A stretch of DNA of 64,000 nt, taken from NCBI GenBank assembly GCA_965221815.1, contig OZ244915.1:310001-374000 (forward strand), written 5' to 3'. The notes under the pieces are model-generated. The model saw nothing but the letters and a program-made list of their open reading frames with translations, made no database searches and had not been told where the DNA came from. Shown here in pieces: positions 34,202 to 42,747 of this stretch. Position 1 is the first letter of the stretch. Each line of letters begins with the position of its first letter. This DNA comes from JAPOXR01 sp965221815 (GTDB lineage Bacteria; Pseudomonadota; Alphaproteobacteria; Rhodobacterales; Rhodobacteraceae). The translations under genes and the position numbers were made by a program.

Positions 34202-36364
34202 TCAAATTCGACGTGCAAGCGAGCTAATTGCGTCAACAGATGCTTGATAAGCATTCTTTTCAACCTGTTCGGACTGAATTCTTTTTTGGATTGCTTCTCT
34301 TGCTTTAGAAGTTAATCTTTTTTGAATTTCCAATGACACGTTTGGAATCGGGAATTCCTGGATGTGTTCTTGATAGATATGAGGTTGCCCCGTTCCTTGT
34401 TGCCGTTCATAAATCTCGTCCTGCCTTGTAGCAAGACACATATAAAGGAAAAATGACAGAAAACGTCCCTCATCTTGACTGCGAATAACAAGACAATCCG
34501 AAGCCCAAATCGGATCTTCATGCCACCATGCAAATCCAGCATAGGCACCAGACTTGCTGATCGTGCAGCAATTTCCATCTGTATTAGATGCATTGTGCCA
34601 GCACGCAATGCTACCTTTCCCACCCGCAATGACCGGAATCTTGCCATCATTGGCCTCGGCTTTCGTTAAATTCTTGCCGTTTCTGATTGTAGCCACTTGA
34701 TCCAATCGCAAAACATTAGTGCCTTGCGGGATCCATTGTCCTCTTCCGGCCTTACGACGTTCAACCTCGACCCCTGCGGGAAGTTCCTCCAAGGGTATTT
34801 CGGTGTCTTGGAAGAAAAACAAAAACTCATCAGTGCTGATTGTTGATTGGGAAGGCTCGTCAGCTGACAATCGAACCCGATAATGCCACTCTGTCGACTG
34901 CGTTTCCTTGTCAGTCAAAAACAAAATTCTGGTGCAGGCTTCTGTGTAAGGGGCAAATGTCCCACGCGGTAACGATGCAATGACTCGTACACGGCATCGG
35001 TCAAATATTGACTCCCAAAGTTGGCGATGCCTTCGATTGACAACTAAACCTTCAGGCAAGACAACGGCCATTGATCCACCTAACTTTACGCTGTTGAAAC
35101 AACGCAAAAGACAAGCTTCGTCTGCGGTTTCTGCCCTCTGGTCCACTAGACGCAACTTTTCGGCACCAATGTTTTTTAGGGAAAACGGAATATTCGACAG
35201 CACGCAATCAAAACTGCGCGGCGGACCCGGAGGGGGGGGGGCAAGGCTATCGTCACGTTCAACGCCTGAATGTCCATCACCAAACAAAATCATATTCATT
35301 TTGGCAACACGGGCAGTTGTCGTTAATTCCTGACCGTAGATGGATTCATGATGCAAAACTCGTATCGATTCATCGGAATAGCGGATTTGCTGACTTAAAT
35401 GCCGAAACGCCTCAATTAAGAAACCGCCTGTGCCGCAGAACGGATCGTAAACAGTTTTGCCGAATTGCGGATTGAGAAGCTGCACCATAAACCGCACAAC
35501 TGAACGCGGTGTGAAATACTCTCCAAGATCATTGTTTGTCGCAGTTGTTCGACTCAGAAAATGTTCAAACGCCACCCCTTTTAGGTCTTCATCCACACTC
35601 ATAAGGTGTAGAGGATTAAGCTCCATAATAATTTTTTTGAGAGCGCCACCATTGATTTGCGTTTTCGATAGAACATCGCTGTCATACTTGCGGCGCAATT
35701 TGTTGACAACAAAACTGTTGATATACTCGGGTAGATCGTCGTCATTTTTAGCAAGCAAATCTTGCCAAGTTTGATCTGATTGATCTCTTTCGCTTAAAAG
35801 TTTCAAAAACAAGATGTTTGCAAATTCCGTGAACCGGTCTAGCCCGGCTCGAATTCCAGCTTGGCGAAGAAAGTTATTAAGGTTTTCAAAAACCTCTATA
35901 AGCTGCGATCTAGAATTAATGACTCGTTTTGGAACAGTAATTACGCTATCTGTGGACTCCTGCTTGAATCTGCGTAATTGAGCGGGACTCAGCGGTTCCA
36001 TAACCTCCACATTGTTGAGAGACATGGAGCGGCCTGTAGGCACGTGAAACGACTTAAACATGGGGCCATTACAAGCAAAAACGTAATCTACGCCTAATCT
36101 TTCCGCGTAGTCTGCGCCTTGTTCAATCGCCTGATAAATTGAAACTTGTGGCTTTTTAGCTTCAAGGACCGCAACGGGTGATCCATCTGAGAGAAAGGTA
36201 TAATCTGGTGCCAAGTTACTTAGTCTTGACCTCTGGACCGCTCCTAAACGGGGGACAACCGATCTTTCAATAAACACATTGCGATCTGGACTTTCCGGGT
36301 CAAGTACCCATCCCTGCGCAATAAGCCTTTTGTCGATTTGTTGACGAACCTCTGCTTCGATCAT
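34202..36364 (-). CDS. Single-chain nuclease-methyltransferase-specificity enzyme (type IIG-like)
   Basis: A 720-residue protein. Residues 45-80 hold a type I HsdR-like PD-(D/E)xK nuclease core (LAPDYTFLSDG ... VAVLEAKKPQ). Residues 170-520 are an HsdM-type N6-adenine methyltransferase: GEYFTPRSVVRFM, motif I YDPFCGTGGFLIEA at about 308, and catalytic NIPF at about 391 where NPPF is usual. Residues 550-720 look like one HsdS half with a target-recognition domain (LDQVATIRNGKNLTKAEA) and a C-terminal helix. So one chain could recognise, methylate and cut. ATG 36364 overlaps the stop of the truncated abiEi fragment (ATGA). A C10 run on the coding strand (35241-35232) sits between motif I and the catalytic motif and is in frame now. 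AT-rich codon use marks it as foreign. Confidence 0.88.
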   Translation of the reverse strand: MIEAEVRQQIDKRLIAQGWVLDPESPDRNVFIERSVVPRLGAVQRSRLSNLAPDYTFLSDGSPVAVLEAKKPQVSIYQAIEQGADYAERLGVDYVFACNGPMFKSFHVPTGRSMSLNNVEVMEPLSPAQLRRFKQESTDSVITVPKRVINSRSQLIEVFENLNNFLRQAGIRAGLDRFTEFANILFLKLLSERDQSDQTWQDLLAKNDDDLPEYINSFVVNKLRRKYDSDVLSKTQINGGALKKIIMELNPLHLMSVDEDLKGVAFEHFLSRTTATNNDLGEYFTPRSVVRFMVQLLNPQFGKTVYDPFCGTGGFLIEAFRHLSQQIRYSDESIRVLHHESIYGQELTTTARVAKMNMILFGDGHSGVERDDSLAPPPPGPPRSFDCVLSNIPFSLKNIGAEKLRLVDQRAETADEACLLRCFNSVKLGGSMAVVLPEGLVVNRRHRQLWESIFDRCRVRVIASLPRGTFAPYTEACTRILFLTDKETQSTEWHYRVRLSADEPSQSTISTDEFLFFFQDTEIPLEELPAGVEVERRKAGRGQWIPQGTNVLRLDQVATIRNGKNLTKAEANDGKIPVIAGGKGSIACWHNASNTDGNCCTISKSGAYAGFAWWHEDPIWASDCLVIRSQDEGRFLSFFLYMCLATRQDEIYERQQGTGQPHIYQEHIQEFPIPNVSLEIQKRLTSKAREAIQKRIQSEQVEKNAYQASVDAISSLARRI
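35232..35241 (-). repeat. C10 (coding strand) homopolymer in the type IIG-like gene
   Basis: Ten G on the plus strand, that is C10 in the gene, encoding part of APPPPGPP at about residue 374. It lies before the catalytic NIPF motif, so slippage would remove methyltransferase activity. Confidence 0.85.
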
Positions 36365-36376
36365 CCCTTCGCTACC

Positions 36377-36397
36377 TCAGTCAAGTATATAATCCCC
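36377..36397 (-). repeat. Right terminal inverted repeat, 21 bp
   Basis: Exact reverse complement of 33996-34016. It contains TATAAT reading rightward. Confidence 0.92.
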
Positions 36398-36405
36398 AGA
36401 TCAAA
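36398..36405 (+). repeat. Target-site duplication, right copy (AGATCAAA)
   Basis: Identical to 33988-33995. On the minus strand it encodes FDL of abiEi. Confidence 0.92.
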
Positions 36406-36507
36406 GGCCTGGCGCAGGTCGGCTGTCGTGAATACGCCCTGGCCTTTTCGATCCAGCTCGGCGAGAATCCGCCGTGCATCTTGTGTCTTCGATTCACCGA
36501 CTGACAT
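36398..36507 (-). pseudogene. abiEi: abiEi antitoxin, 5' fragment
   Basis: From ATG 36507 the frame reads MSVGESKTQDARRILAELD and VFTTADLRQAFDL, the winged-helix start of AbiEi, then enters the mobile unit and ends after IIYLTEVAKG. The stop overlaps the ATG of the type IIG-like gene, so the abiEi promoter and ribosome site now probably drive that gene. The rest of abiEi is at 33492-33995. Confidence 0.85.
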
Positions 36508-36726
36508 GGCTTCAGCTCCAGATCCCTTGCATTGTTGCGGATATATAGAAAATCCACCCGTTGATGACCAGCCTTGTGCCACCCGAGGAGATCCGCATTC
36601 ACAGGACTGATGCGCCTGGAGACGGTTCGTGCCCCTTGACAGATCGACGGGGCGATCCTACCTCAGTGAGCAGGAGACCAGAACAAACCCGCAACGCAGC
36701 GGGGGAAGCGGCAGAGGAGAGATGCC

Positions 36727-36954
36727 GTGACACCGATGACAGGACACCACACCGACAGGGACATCCGGACTCGCCTCGCCGATGCGCGGGCGACCGAACA
36801 CTATCTTGCTGAGCTGCTTGAACATGCGGTCATCACGGGCGTGACGCCCCGCCAGATCGGGTTGTTGCACCGCCGCCTGCGGGAGACCCGCAGGACGATC
36901 ACGACATTGATCAAGGCGCTTGGTCGGAAGCCCGGCATGCGGACGGCCACCTGA
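36727..36954 (+). CDS. Small helical protein, 75 aa
   Basis: GTG 36727 has GAGGAGAG eight to fourteen bases upstream. The protein (HHTDRDIRTRLADARATEHY, then TLIKALGRKP) is all-helical, basic at its C-terminus and has no known motif. It is divergent from abiEi and convergent with the prepilin peptidase gene. It may be a DNA-binding regulator but this is a guess. 36955-37114 holds nothing I can support. Confidence 0.5.
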   Translation: MTPMTGHHTDRDIRTRLADARATEHYLAELLEHAVITGVTPRQIGLLHRRLRETRRTITTLIKALGRKPGMRTAT

Positions 36955-37114
36955 ACAGAGGCCAGCGGCGGCACCCCCCGCACCGGAAGAGACGAGAGTT
37001 CGGGCTCAGTTTCGCCAGGGACTGACAATCGGGTTTCGCTGACTATCGTCTGAAGATGCCTGTGTGCCCCATGCCGGCTTTCATGGTGATTCGTCACCCC
37101 GATGACAGGGGCGG

Positions 37115-37591
37115 TCAGAACACGATCGGTTGTGCCGGGAGGGTCCAGAGAGCCGGGAAGGTCAACAGGCAGGCCGGGCAGGCGGCCAGGGCTGCCGGGA
37201 TGGCGCAGCGCCGCAGGGGCTTCCCGCGCTTGCGGGCGAGACAGGTCACCAGGATGACCGCGATCCCCGCATTGAGGATTGCCCAGACCGGCATCAGGGT
37301 GATTCCGACCAGCCACCCGCAGAGTGTATAGAGCGGGATATCCCCGAGACCGAGGGCGGCGGGGCGGACCCGGCGGATCAGGGACGTGATGGCCAGTCCG
37401 GCCGCGGCACCGAGGAGGTGGGAATCCACTGCGCCGGCGGCCACCACCGGCAGCCAGGCCACGGCGCCGCAACCACAGATCCAGGGGTTGATTTCCCAGT
37501 GGTCATAATCCTCGAGTGCGATCAGGGCCAGCAACAGGAGTGTCGCCGCGCCCGCGGCGATCAGGGAGATCAGCGTCGCCGCGTCTACCAT
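37115..37591 (-). CDS. pilU: Type IV prepilin peptidase (PilU/TraF-like, A24 family)
   Basis: A 158-residue membrane protein with five to six hydrophobic helices. The first catalytic Asp is probably in ALEDYDHWEINPW and the second in the GxGD motif ALGLGDIPLY, the pair used by A24 aspartic prepilin peptidases. The methyltransferase domain found in long PilD proteins is absent, as in the short PilU group. It overlaps the end of the first PilV-like gene by 7 bases and should cleave PilS and the three PilV-like prepilins encoded here. Confidence 0.82.
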   Translation of the reverse strand: MVDAATLISLIAAGAATLLLLALIALEDYDHWEINPWICGCGAVAWLPVVAAGAVDSHLLGAAAGLAITSLIRRVRPAALGLGDIPLYTLCGWLVGITLMPVWAILNAGIAVILVTCLARKRGKPLRRCAIPAALAACPACLLTFPALWTLPAQPIVF

Positions 37592-39162
37592 CCTTCCCCC
37601 TTGCAGGGATTGCCCTGCCCGGTCGCGGCGGTGCCGGTGCCAAGGGTGGCCTCGTACTGGGCGTGGGGGACGCCATTCACGCGGCAGCCGCCGGGAACCA
37701 CCAGGTGGTGGGAGAAATGTTCCGTGGTGGGATGGCTGAATGTCCCGCCAGTGTTTTCAACGATATAGTCTCCCTGGACCGTGACCGCGGCCCCGGTCTG
37801 GCCGGATCCACTGTTCAGGCTGGCGATGGCGGAGGAGCGCAGGCGTGCATCGCCGGCGATCGTGATCGTCCGGGTCACGAGATCCCGCGCGGAGACAGTC
37901 CCGACAGAACTCCCACCCGGTGCCGCACCGTCCGCGCCGCCATCATCATGAACACGAATATTCGTCGTGCCGGTGACGCGCGCGTCACCGGTCACATCAA
38001 GGGATCCGAATTCTGCATCCCCCGCCACATCCAGGCCCCCGGTGCGCATCGTCGTCGTGCGGGTCGTCACGGGCGGGGTGGACGTGGCCTGGGCCAGTGT
38101 GCCCTGGATCACGACCGTGGTGGCCGCGCGTTCCGGGGCCGCGGGCGGTGTGGGGGAGAGGGGATCGGGAATGACGAGGGGTGGGGCCAGCGCATTGCGT
38201 CCCAGGATCCCGCCGGACGCCGCGCCGGCAGGCCGGGTTTGGATCCAGCCATCCACTGTCACGTCCGCGGTGAACAGGGCCTGATCGGGTGTCAGCGTGC
38301 CCACCTGCGTGGCACGACCCTGCACCGCCACATTCCCGTTGACATCGAGATCGCGCACCAGGAGATGTTCCAGACCGCCCCCGCCCACCGCCTGACCCTT
38401 CAGATCGAAGTCGCCTTCGATCCGGTTGAGCTTGTGTGTCCCGGCCCGGAAATTCGCATTGCCGGTCTGATTGCAGAGCGTGGCCTCATCGGCGAGGCGC
38501 ACACGATGCAGGAACGGATCACGATCGGCCTCGAAACTCAGCATCCGCAATCCTACGAGACTGTCCTCGGCAATCCCCAGCGCGGTGACGATCGCGGCGG
38601 GGGGCGTCCATGTCATCGTGGGTCCGCAGAACCGGGTCGGGGGACAGGCCACGAGGCCGGTTCGGCCGCGCCGTGCGATGGCGACGGAAGAGTCCGGGAC
38701 CGGCAGGCGGAATGAGCGGTGCTGCGGGATCGCATCCATCCAGCCGATGACCAGCAGGCGGCCCTCGGTGGCGGGATCGGCGGGGGTGGTCGGAAAGCGA
38801 TAGAGACCAAAATTGATCTCCCCGCCGCGCACCTGCGTCAGGGTCCGCCCGGCCGTCTCATCAACGATATCCGTGGCCGTGAGCGGGAGAGACCGGGCCG
38901 CCGCTTGTGTCGTCGCACAGAGAAGGTTGGTCATGTCCTTGCGGACATGGTGGGCCGCGAGTTCCACCGCTTCGGCCAGGGCATGGGTCTCGTTTTCGAT
39001 TCCCGTCTGGATCGCCCAGTGGCGCGCCACTTCGATGATCGAGAGCGACCCGAGTGCAACGAGCGCGACCGTGATCACGCTTTCCAGCAGCGTCACGCCG
39101 CGGCGGCGCCGGCGCGGCGCCGGCCGCCGTGTGCGTCGCCACAGGCTCAGCAACCGGTGCAT
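37585..39162 (-). CDS. pilV: PilV-like minor (tip) prepilin, paralogue 1
   Basis: ATG 39162 gives a basic leader ending RRRRRGVTLLESVITVALVA: the prepilin site Gly|Val-Thr-Leu-Leu-Glu with Glu at mature position 5 and a hydrophobic helix after it. The 525-residue body is large for a minor pilin and carries repeated beta motifs (GDFDLKGQAVGG, DVAGDAEFGSLDVTGDARV, TITIAGDARLRSS) plus cysteines near the C-terminus. It fits a PilV-type adhesin at the pilus tip that chooses the mating partner. It overlaps paralogue 2 by 16 bases. Confidence 0.78.
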   Translation of the reverse strand: MHRLLSLWRRTRRPAPRRRRRGVTLLESVITVALVALGSLSIIEVARHWAIQTGIENETHALAEAVELAAHHVRKDMTNLLCATTQAAARSLPLTATDIVDETAGRTLTQVRGGEINFGLYRFPTTPADPATEGRLLVIGWMDAIPQHRSFRLPVPDSSVAIARRGRTGLVACPPTRFCGPTMTWTPPAAIVTALGIAEDSLVGLRMLSFEADRDPFLHRVRLADEATLCNQTGNANFRAGTHKLNRIEGDFDLKGQAVGGGGLEHLLVRDLDVNGNVAVQGRATQVGTLTPDQALFTADVTVDGWIQTRPAGAASGGILGRNALAPPLVIPDPLSPTPPAAPERAATTVVIQGTLAQATSTPPVTTRTTTMRTGGLDVAGDAEFGSLDVTGDARVTGTTNIRVHDDGGADGAAPGGSSVGTVSARDLVTRTITIAGDARLRSSAIASLNSGSGQTGAAVTVQGDYIVENTGGTFSHPTTEHFSHHLVVPGGCRVNGVPHAQYEATLGTGTAATGQGNPCKGEGW

Positions 39163-40601
39163 GAATTCACATTCATCCAGCCATGCATCTCGATATCCCC
39201 CGTCACGGTGATGCTGGGTGTGCCCATCTGCACCGTGGTCGCATCGCCGGCAATCGCGATCCGTCCCCCCGTGCCGACACAGAGTCCGCCGGCGTTGCGG
39301 GTTCCGGCACACCCTTTGATGACCCCCGCATGATCGGCCTCCAGGCCGGCGGGATTCGTGGCATGCGGGGTGGAGAGGTCGCCCTGCACGGCCACCCGGC
39401 CCACGCGCTCCGTGAGACCGGCGCTGGTCATCCTCTCGCGAAACCGCCACCGCGCGGCCGTGTTGCCGGTGATGGCCAGATTCTGCGAACCGGTGGTTGG
39501 CGCATCGCCAATCTCGAGAGGGCCGGGCACCGGACTGGCATCAGCCGTGGCGACCTGCAGATGATCCAGCGTTGCGGTCGTGCCCTCCACCCGGATCGTC
39601 CCGAACCCGTGTTGCGCGGCATTCCCGTTCGGGCCCCCGAAATCCCCGCCGGCATCGGTCACCGCCGCGGCCGGGGCGGTCAGATTCCCACCGATGCCAA
39701 GCGTCCCGGCGACCTCCAGACCGACCGGCTGCGTGGCATCCGGGGCAATGGTCAGATCCCCGGTGAGTGTCAATGTGCCGATTCCCGCGACCGCCCTGGG
39801 GGCGGTCAGCGCGGAGACATTGACGAGGGATCCGGCCACCTGCATGATCGTGTCCATCTCCGAGAGACCCAGCGGCGCATTCGCGTGGCGCCACAGGAGA
39901 TGGGTGTTGATCCGGTCCAGCGACAGATCCCGCATCGCGACCAGGGCGCCCGCCGGTGGCACCGTGATCGGAGTCGGTGTGACCGCGCCCGCCGCGGTGG
40001 CGAAATCCCCGGCATCTGTCCAGTCGATCCCCAGCCCGCACCAGGCGGTGACGGGGCAGGTGTTGTCCCCGGTCAATCCCCCGGCCCGGCCGACCCGCCG
40101 GATGCCGGGACCGGGCCGCACCCGCGGGATGGTGATTCCCCGGATCCCGGACAGGGTCTCGGTGGTCCAGACCAGCACCAGGAGCGTCGTGTCGTCCGGG
40201 GCGTAGGTGGCAAACTGCAGATCCAGCCCCAGCGGGGTTTGAGCGGTGGGGCCATTCATCAGGGTCGATGGCAGGTCGCCGATCCCCCCGCTTCCAGAGG
40301 CGGGGACTGCACGTGCGCGGGTGATGAGGCGGCCGCTGGCCGTCAGCGAGTCCTGGAGATCACGGGACGCAGCCCGCAATGCGTGATCGGCGGCGGTGGA
40401 CAGGGCCCGCGCCTCGGTCTGGATCAACGCGGTGCGATTGAGCATGTTGAGACTCTGGTTGACCGACAGGAGCAGCAGTGCGCCCAGGATTGTCGCGACA
40501 CTGGCTTCGATCAGCGTGAGTCCCCGCCGCCTGCGGCGGGGGCGGCGGGCCGTAGAGGACCGGCGGGGACTCCGGATCACGGGGCCACGCAGCCGAGGCA
40601 T
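39147..40601 (-). CDS. pilV: PilV-like minor (tip) prepilin, paralogue 2
   Basis: The leader ends RRRRRGLTLIEASVATILGA, with Gly|Leu-Thr-Leu-Ile-Glu (Glu at +5) and a hydrophobic helix. The body (about 450 residues) contains a run of GD-strand repeats (GTLTLTGDLTIAPDATQPVG, LEVAGTLGIGGNLTAPAAAV) and ends in VNSCTGC. It overlaps its neighbours by 16-25 bases on both sides, so three tip prepilins are made from one transcript. Confidence 0.78.
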   Translation of the reverse strand: MPRLRGPVIRSPRRSSTARRPRRRRRGLTLIEASVATILGALLLLSVNQSLNMLNRTALIQTEARALSTAADHALRAASRDLQDSLTASGRLITRARAVPASGSGGIGDLPSTLMNGPTAQTPLGLDLQFATYAPDDTTLLVLVWTTETLSGIRGITIPRVRPGPGIRRVGRAGGLTGDNTCPVTAWCGLGIDWTDAGDFATAAGAVTPTPITVPPAGALVAMRDLSLDRINTHLLWRHANAPLGLSEMDTIMQVAGSLVNVSALTAPRAVAGIGTLTLTGDLTIAPDATQPVGLEVAGTLGIGGNLTAPAAAVTDAGGDFGGPNGNAAQHGFGTIRVEGTTATLDHLQVATADASPVPGPLEIGDAPTTGSQNLAITGNTAARWRFRERMTSAGLTERVGRVAVQGDLSTPHATNPAGLEADHAGVIKGCAGTRNAGGLCVGTGGRIAIAGDATTVQMGTPSITVTGDIEMHGWMNVNSCTGC

Positions 40602-42082
40602 CGCGCCCTGTTGGGCTGCAGATCGAGGGACCGTGCGGTGAGGGTCGTGGCATCGATCCGTCCATCCTCGCGGTCGGACTTGACCAGGATCAGGTCCCCG
40701 GCAATCGCGATTGATCCCCCGTCGAGTTCACTGAACAGGACATTGGAGTCGGTGGGGGCGGGGGAGGTGCCCACGCCGAAGCCGATCCGCAGCGGGCCGC
40801 CGAGAGTGGCGCGTCCGCGTACATCGAGCACATCCGTCTCCAGCGCATCGGTCTGAAGATCGCCGGCCACCGTCACGGTTCCGGCCTGCGCGGTGTTGGC
40901 GTCCGTCTCGACCAAAACCTCCAGCAGTTCAGCATCCACATGTCCCGCCACCCGGACGTCTCCAAGGAAGCCATCCCCGACCAGGATGATCTCACCCGCC
41001 CGGAGGCTGCCGGCCTCGAGCGCGGGCGTTGTGGCGGGATCGGCGGCGGATCCCCCACAGGAGGAACAGGACACCGCATCGAGGCGGGAAAAGTCCACGA
41101 CGCCGGTCAGCTCGAGCGGGGGATGCAGATCCGCGTGCACGGGCGAGGTTGTCTGATCCACCCAGCCGGTGGGGCGCGCGGCGGGGTCCGGCCGGTGGTC
41201 TGCACTGATCGCCTGACCACCCCCGATCTCCACATCCCCGTCCACGGCGATGCGCACCGCTTCAATCCCCTGGAATGGGGTTGTCGCGTCATAGGGCATG
41301 GCCGCGGGGTCTGGGAACACCAGGTCCGTGTCCGTTGAGGGCGGGGGATGGCCGGCGCGCGGGCGACGCAGCACCGCATGGCGCGGAATCCCGGAAAACT
41401 GCCAGGTCGGAATGAAGATCGTGTGGGCGTTGACGACCCCCGCGCGGCCGCGGGCAATCGTCGCGGCCAGATCATCATGGGGGACGGTGCCGGCGCGGGT
41501 GCCGGGACCTCCGCCGCGGCGCAGGACGGAGCGTCGCACGCGCAGAATCTCGCCTGTGTCCAGACTGGAATCCGGAGTTGCGGCAATGACCCCGTGCGGC
41601 GGGCCCATGCCCGGTCGGGACGCGTCCGGCCCGCTGGGCCAGCCCACCACGTAGCGCAGGACCCAGTCGCCGGGGACCCCCGCGGCACCGGCGAAATTCC
41701 ACGCCCGGAGACGGGGCCGGCTATTGTCCGTCCAGGGTTCGGACAACCGCAGGATGTCGTTCGCTTCTCGTCCAGTAATCCCGCGCCGGTCTCTCGGCAT
41801 CACCGTGCGCATCTGAAAGGGTCCCTGCGTGAGGTGGGGGGCATTGACGGCCTGCTCATCGGCGTGGAGCCAGGCATCGAACACCCGGGCCCGCGCGGCG
41901 AGTTCCTGCCCGATGGCCTCGGCCGCGATCCGGTCCTGGGACCGGCGTTGCAGATCGGCCCATTCCGCGGCCAGGACGGCCAGCACTGCAGTGGCCATGA
42001 CCGCGCCGAGAAGGGAGAGACCGCGCCGTGAGCGGCGGCCCCGCCGGGGGGAAGGGGCAGACCGGAACAACGAGAGACTCAT
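40577..42082 (-). CDS. pilV: PilV-like minor prepilin, paralogue 3, lacking Glu5
   Basis: The leader ends RRSRRGLSLLGAVMATAVLA. The Gly cleavage site and hydrophobic helix are present, but the residue at +5 is Gly where Glu is expected; type IV pilins use Glu5 for assembly. The body has the same GD-strand repeats as the other two (VTVAGDLQTDALETDVLDV) and cysteine pairs (CSSCGGSA and RCLGCVAP). It starts in an ATGA overlap with the stop of the nucleotidyltransferase gene 42079. Confidence 0.75.
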   Translation of the reverse strand: MSLSLFRSAPSPRRGRRSRRGLSLLGAVMATAVLAVLAAEWADLQRRSQDRIAAEAIGQELAARARVFDAWLHADEQAVNAPHLTQGPFQMRTVMPRDRRGITGREANDILRLSEPWTDNSRPRLRAWNFAGAAGVPGDWVLRYVVGWPSGPDASRPGMGPPHGVIAATPDSSLDTGEILRVRRSVLRRGGGPGTRAGTVPHDDLAATIARGRAGVVNAHTIFIPTWQFSGIPRHAVLRRPRAGHPPPSTDTDLVFPDPAAMPYDATTPFQGIEAVRIAVDGDVEIGGGQAISADHRPDPAARPTGWVDQTTSPVHADLHPPLELTGVVDFSRLDAVSCSSCGGSAADPATTPALEAGSLRAGEIILVGDGFLGDVRVAGHVDAELLEVLVETDANTAQAGTVTVAGDLQTDALETDVLDVRGRATLGGPLRIGFGVGTSPAPTDSNVLFSELDGGSIAIAGDLILVKSDREDGRIDATTLTARSLDLQPNRARCLGCVAP

Positions 42083-42747
42083 GACTGTCGCGCCACCACA
42101 TGTTGCAGAAGATCACGGGTGATGGCGAACCCGTCTTTCAGCAGGAACTGATAGTGTGGGCGGATCTCCAATCCCCCCATGGGAATGGTCTCCCAGTCCT
42201 GCGACATGATTTCAAGATTATCCAGCGCTTGGGCGACGCGCGGAACCATTGTCTCCAGAACAGACAGGATGGATTCCCGATACCCGGCCACACTGGCCGC
42301 CGCAATGTCAAAGACATCACGTGGCTTGATCAGGTCCGCCCGATAATGCACTTTGCTGGCAATGATTTCGGTCACGGTATCGACGAAAACGGGTCGACTC
42401 TGGAGGATCATCCGAACAGGTTCTTCATCGGTCACCGGTGGCGCGGCGATGAAATCAATCTCCCCGATATCCTCATAGAGAACCTTCACGAAAAACGAGC
42501 CATCACTCCGGTAGGATGCCCCTCTCTCCCAGGCCTCCCTGTCGGAGATGACGCTGATGATAAATCCCACGGATTGCGGAGAGGGGAGAAAAAAGTCGAT
42601 ATCACGGCTTTCGCGGTGATCAAAATGCAACATGAGGGCCGTCCCACCACCCAATGTCATGCCATCAAGATTGCCGCCGATTTGATTGATGTCATCGCAG
42701 ATGGCATAGGCTTTGGTCAGCATTCGCTGCCATGACGCCCCGCTCAT
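42079..42747 (-). CDS. AbiEii-like nucleotidyltransferase toxin
   Basis: The signature is LGGGTALMLHFDHRESRDIDFF at about residue 33-54. EIDFIAAPP and EIIASKVHYRADLIKPRDV form the second conserved block, so it is complete (222 residues). It sits after its partner 42744 (ATGA overlap) and immediately before the three PilV genes (ATGA overlap), a strange position for a toxin. It may act as an addiction module protecting the pilus operon. Confidence 0.75.
   Translation of the reverse strand: MSGASWQRMLTKAYAICDDINQIGGNLDGMTLGGGTALMLHFDHRESRDIDFFLPSPQSVGFIISVISDREAWERGASYRSDGSFFVKVLYEDIGEIDFIAAPPVTDEEPVRMILQSRPVFVDTVTEIIASKVHYRADLIKPRDVFDIAAASVAGYRESILSVLETMVPRVAQALDNLEIMSQDWETIPMGGLEIRPHYQFLLKDGFAITRDLLQHVVARQS

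Larger units (their letters stand above)
33996..36397. mobile_element. 2402-bp transposon-like unit carrying a restriction-modification gene
   Basis: The ends are perfect 21-bp inverted repeats: 33996-34016 starts GGGGATTATATACTTG and 36377-36397 is its exact reverse complement. They are flanked by the 8-bp duplication AGATCAAA (33988-33995 and 36398-36405). The unit contains a restriction-modification gene (34202-36364) and a 60-codon gene (34001-34183), no recognisable transposase, and has visibly lower GC than the surroundings. It interrupts abiEi, whose frame is restored if the unit and one duplicate are removed. Eight-base duplications occur for several families (IS1595, IS66, IS256), so the mobiliser is undetermined. 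The unit must have been moved by an enzyme supplied in trans or by an unknown mechanism. Confidence 0.92.

Noticed and set aside
37585..42082. Shufflon inversion sites
   Set aside because: I saw no repeated short sites of the sfx type and no inverted alternative C-termini in the three PilV-like genes.
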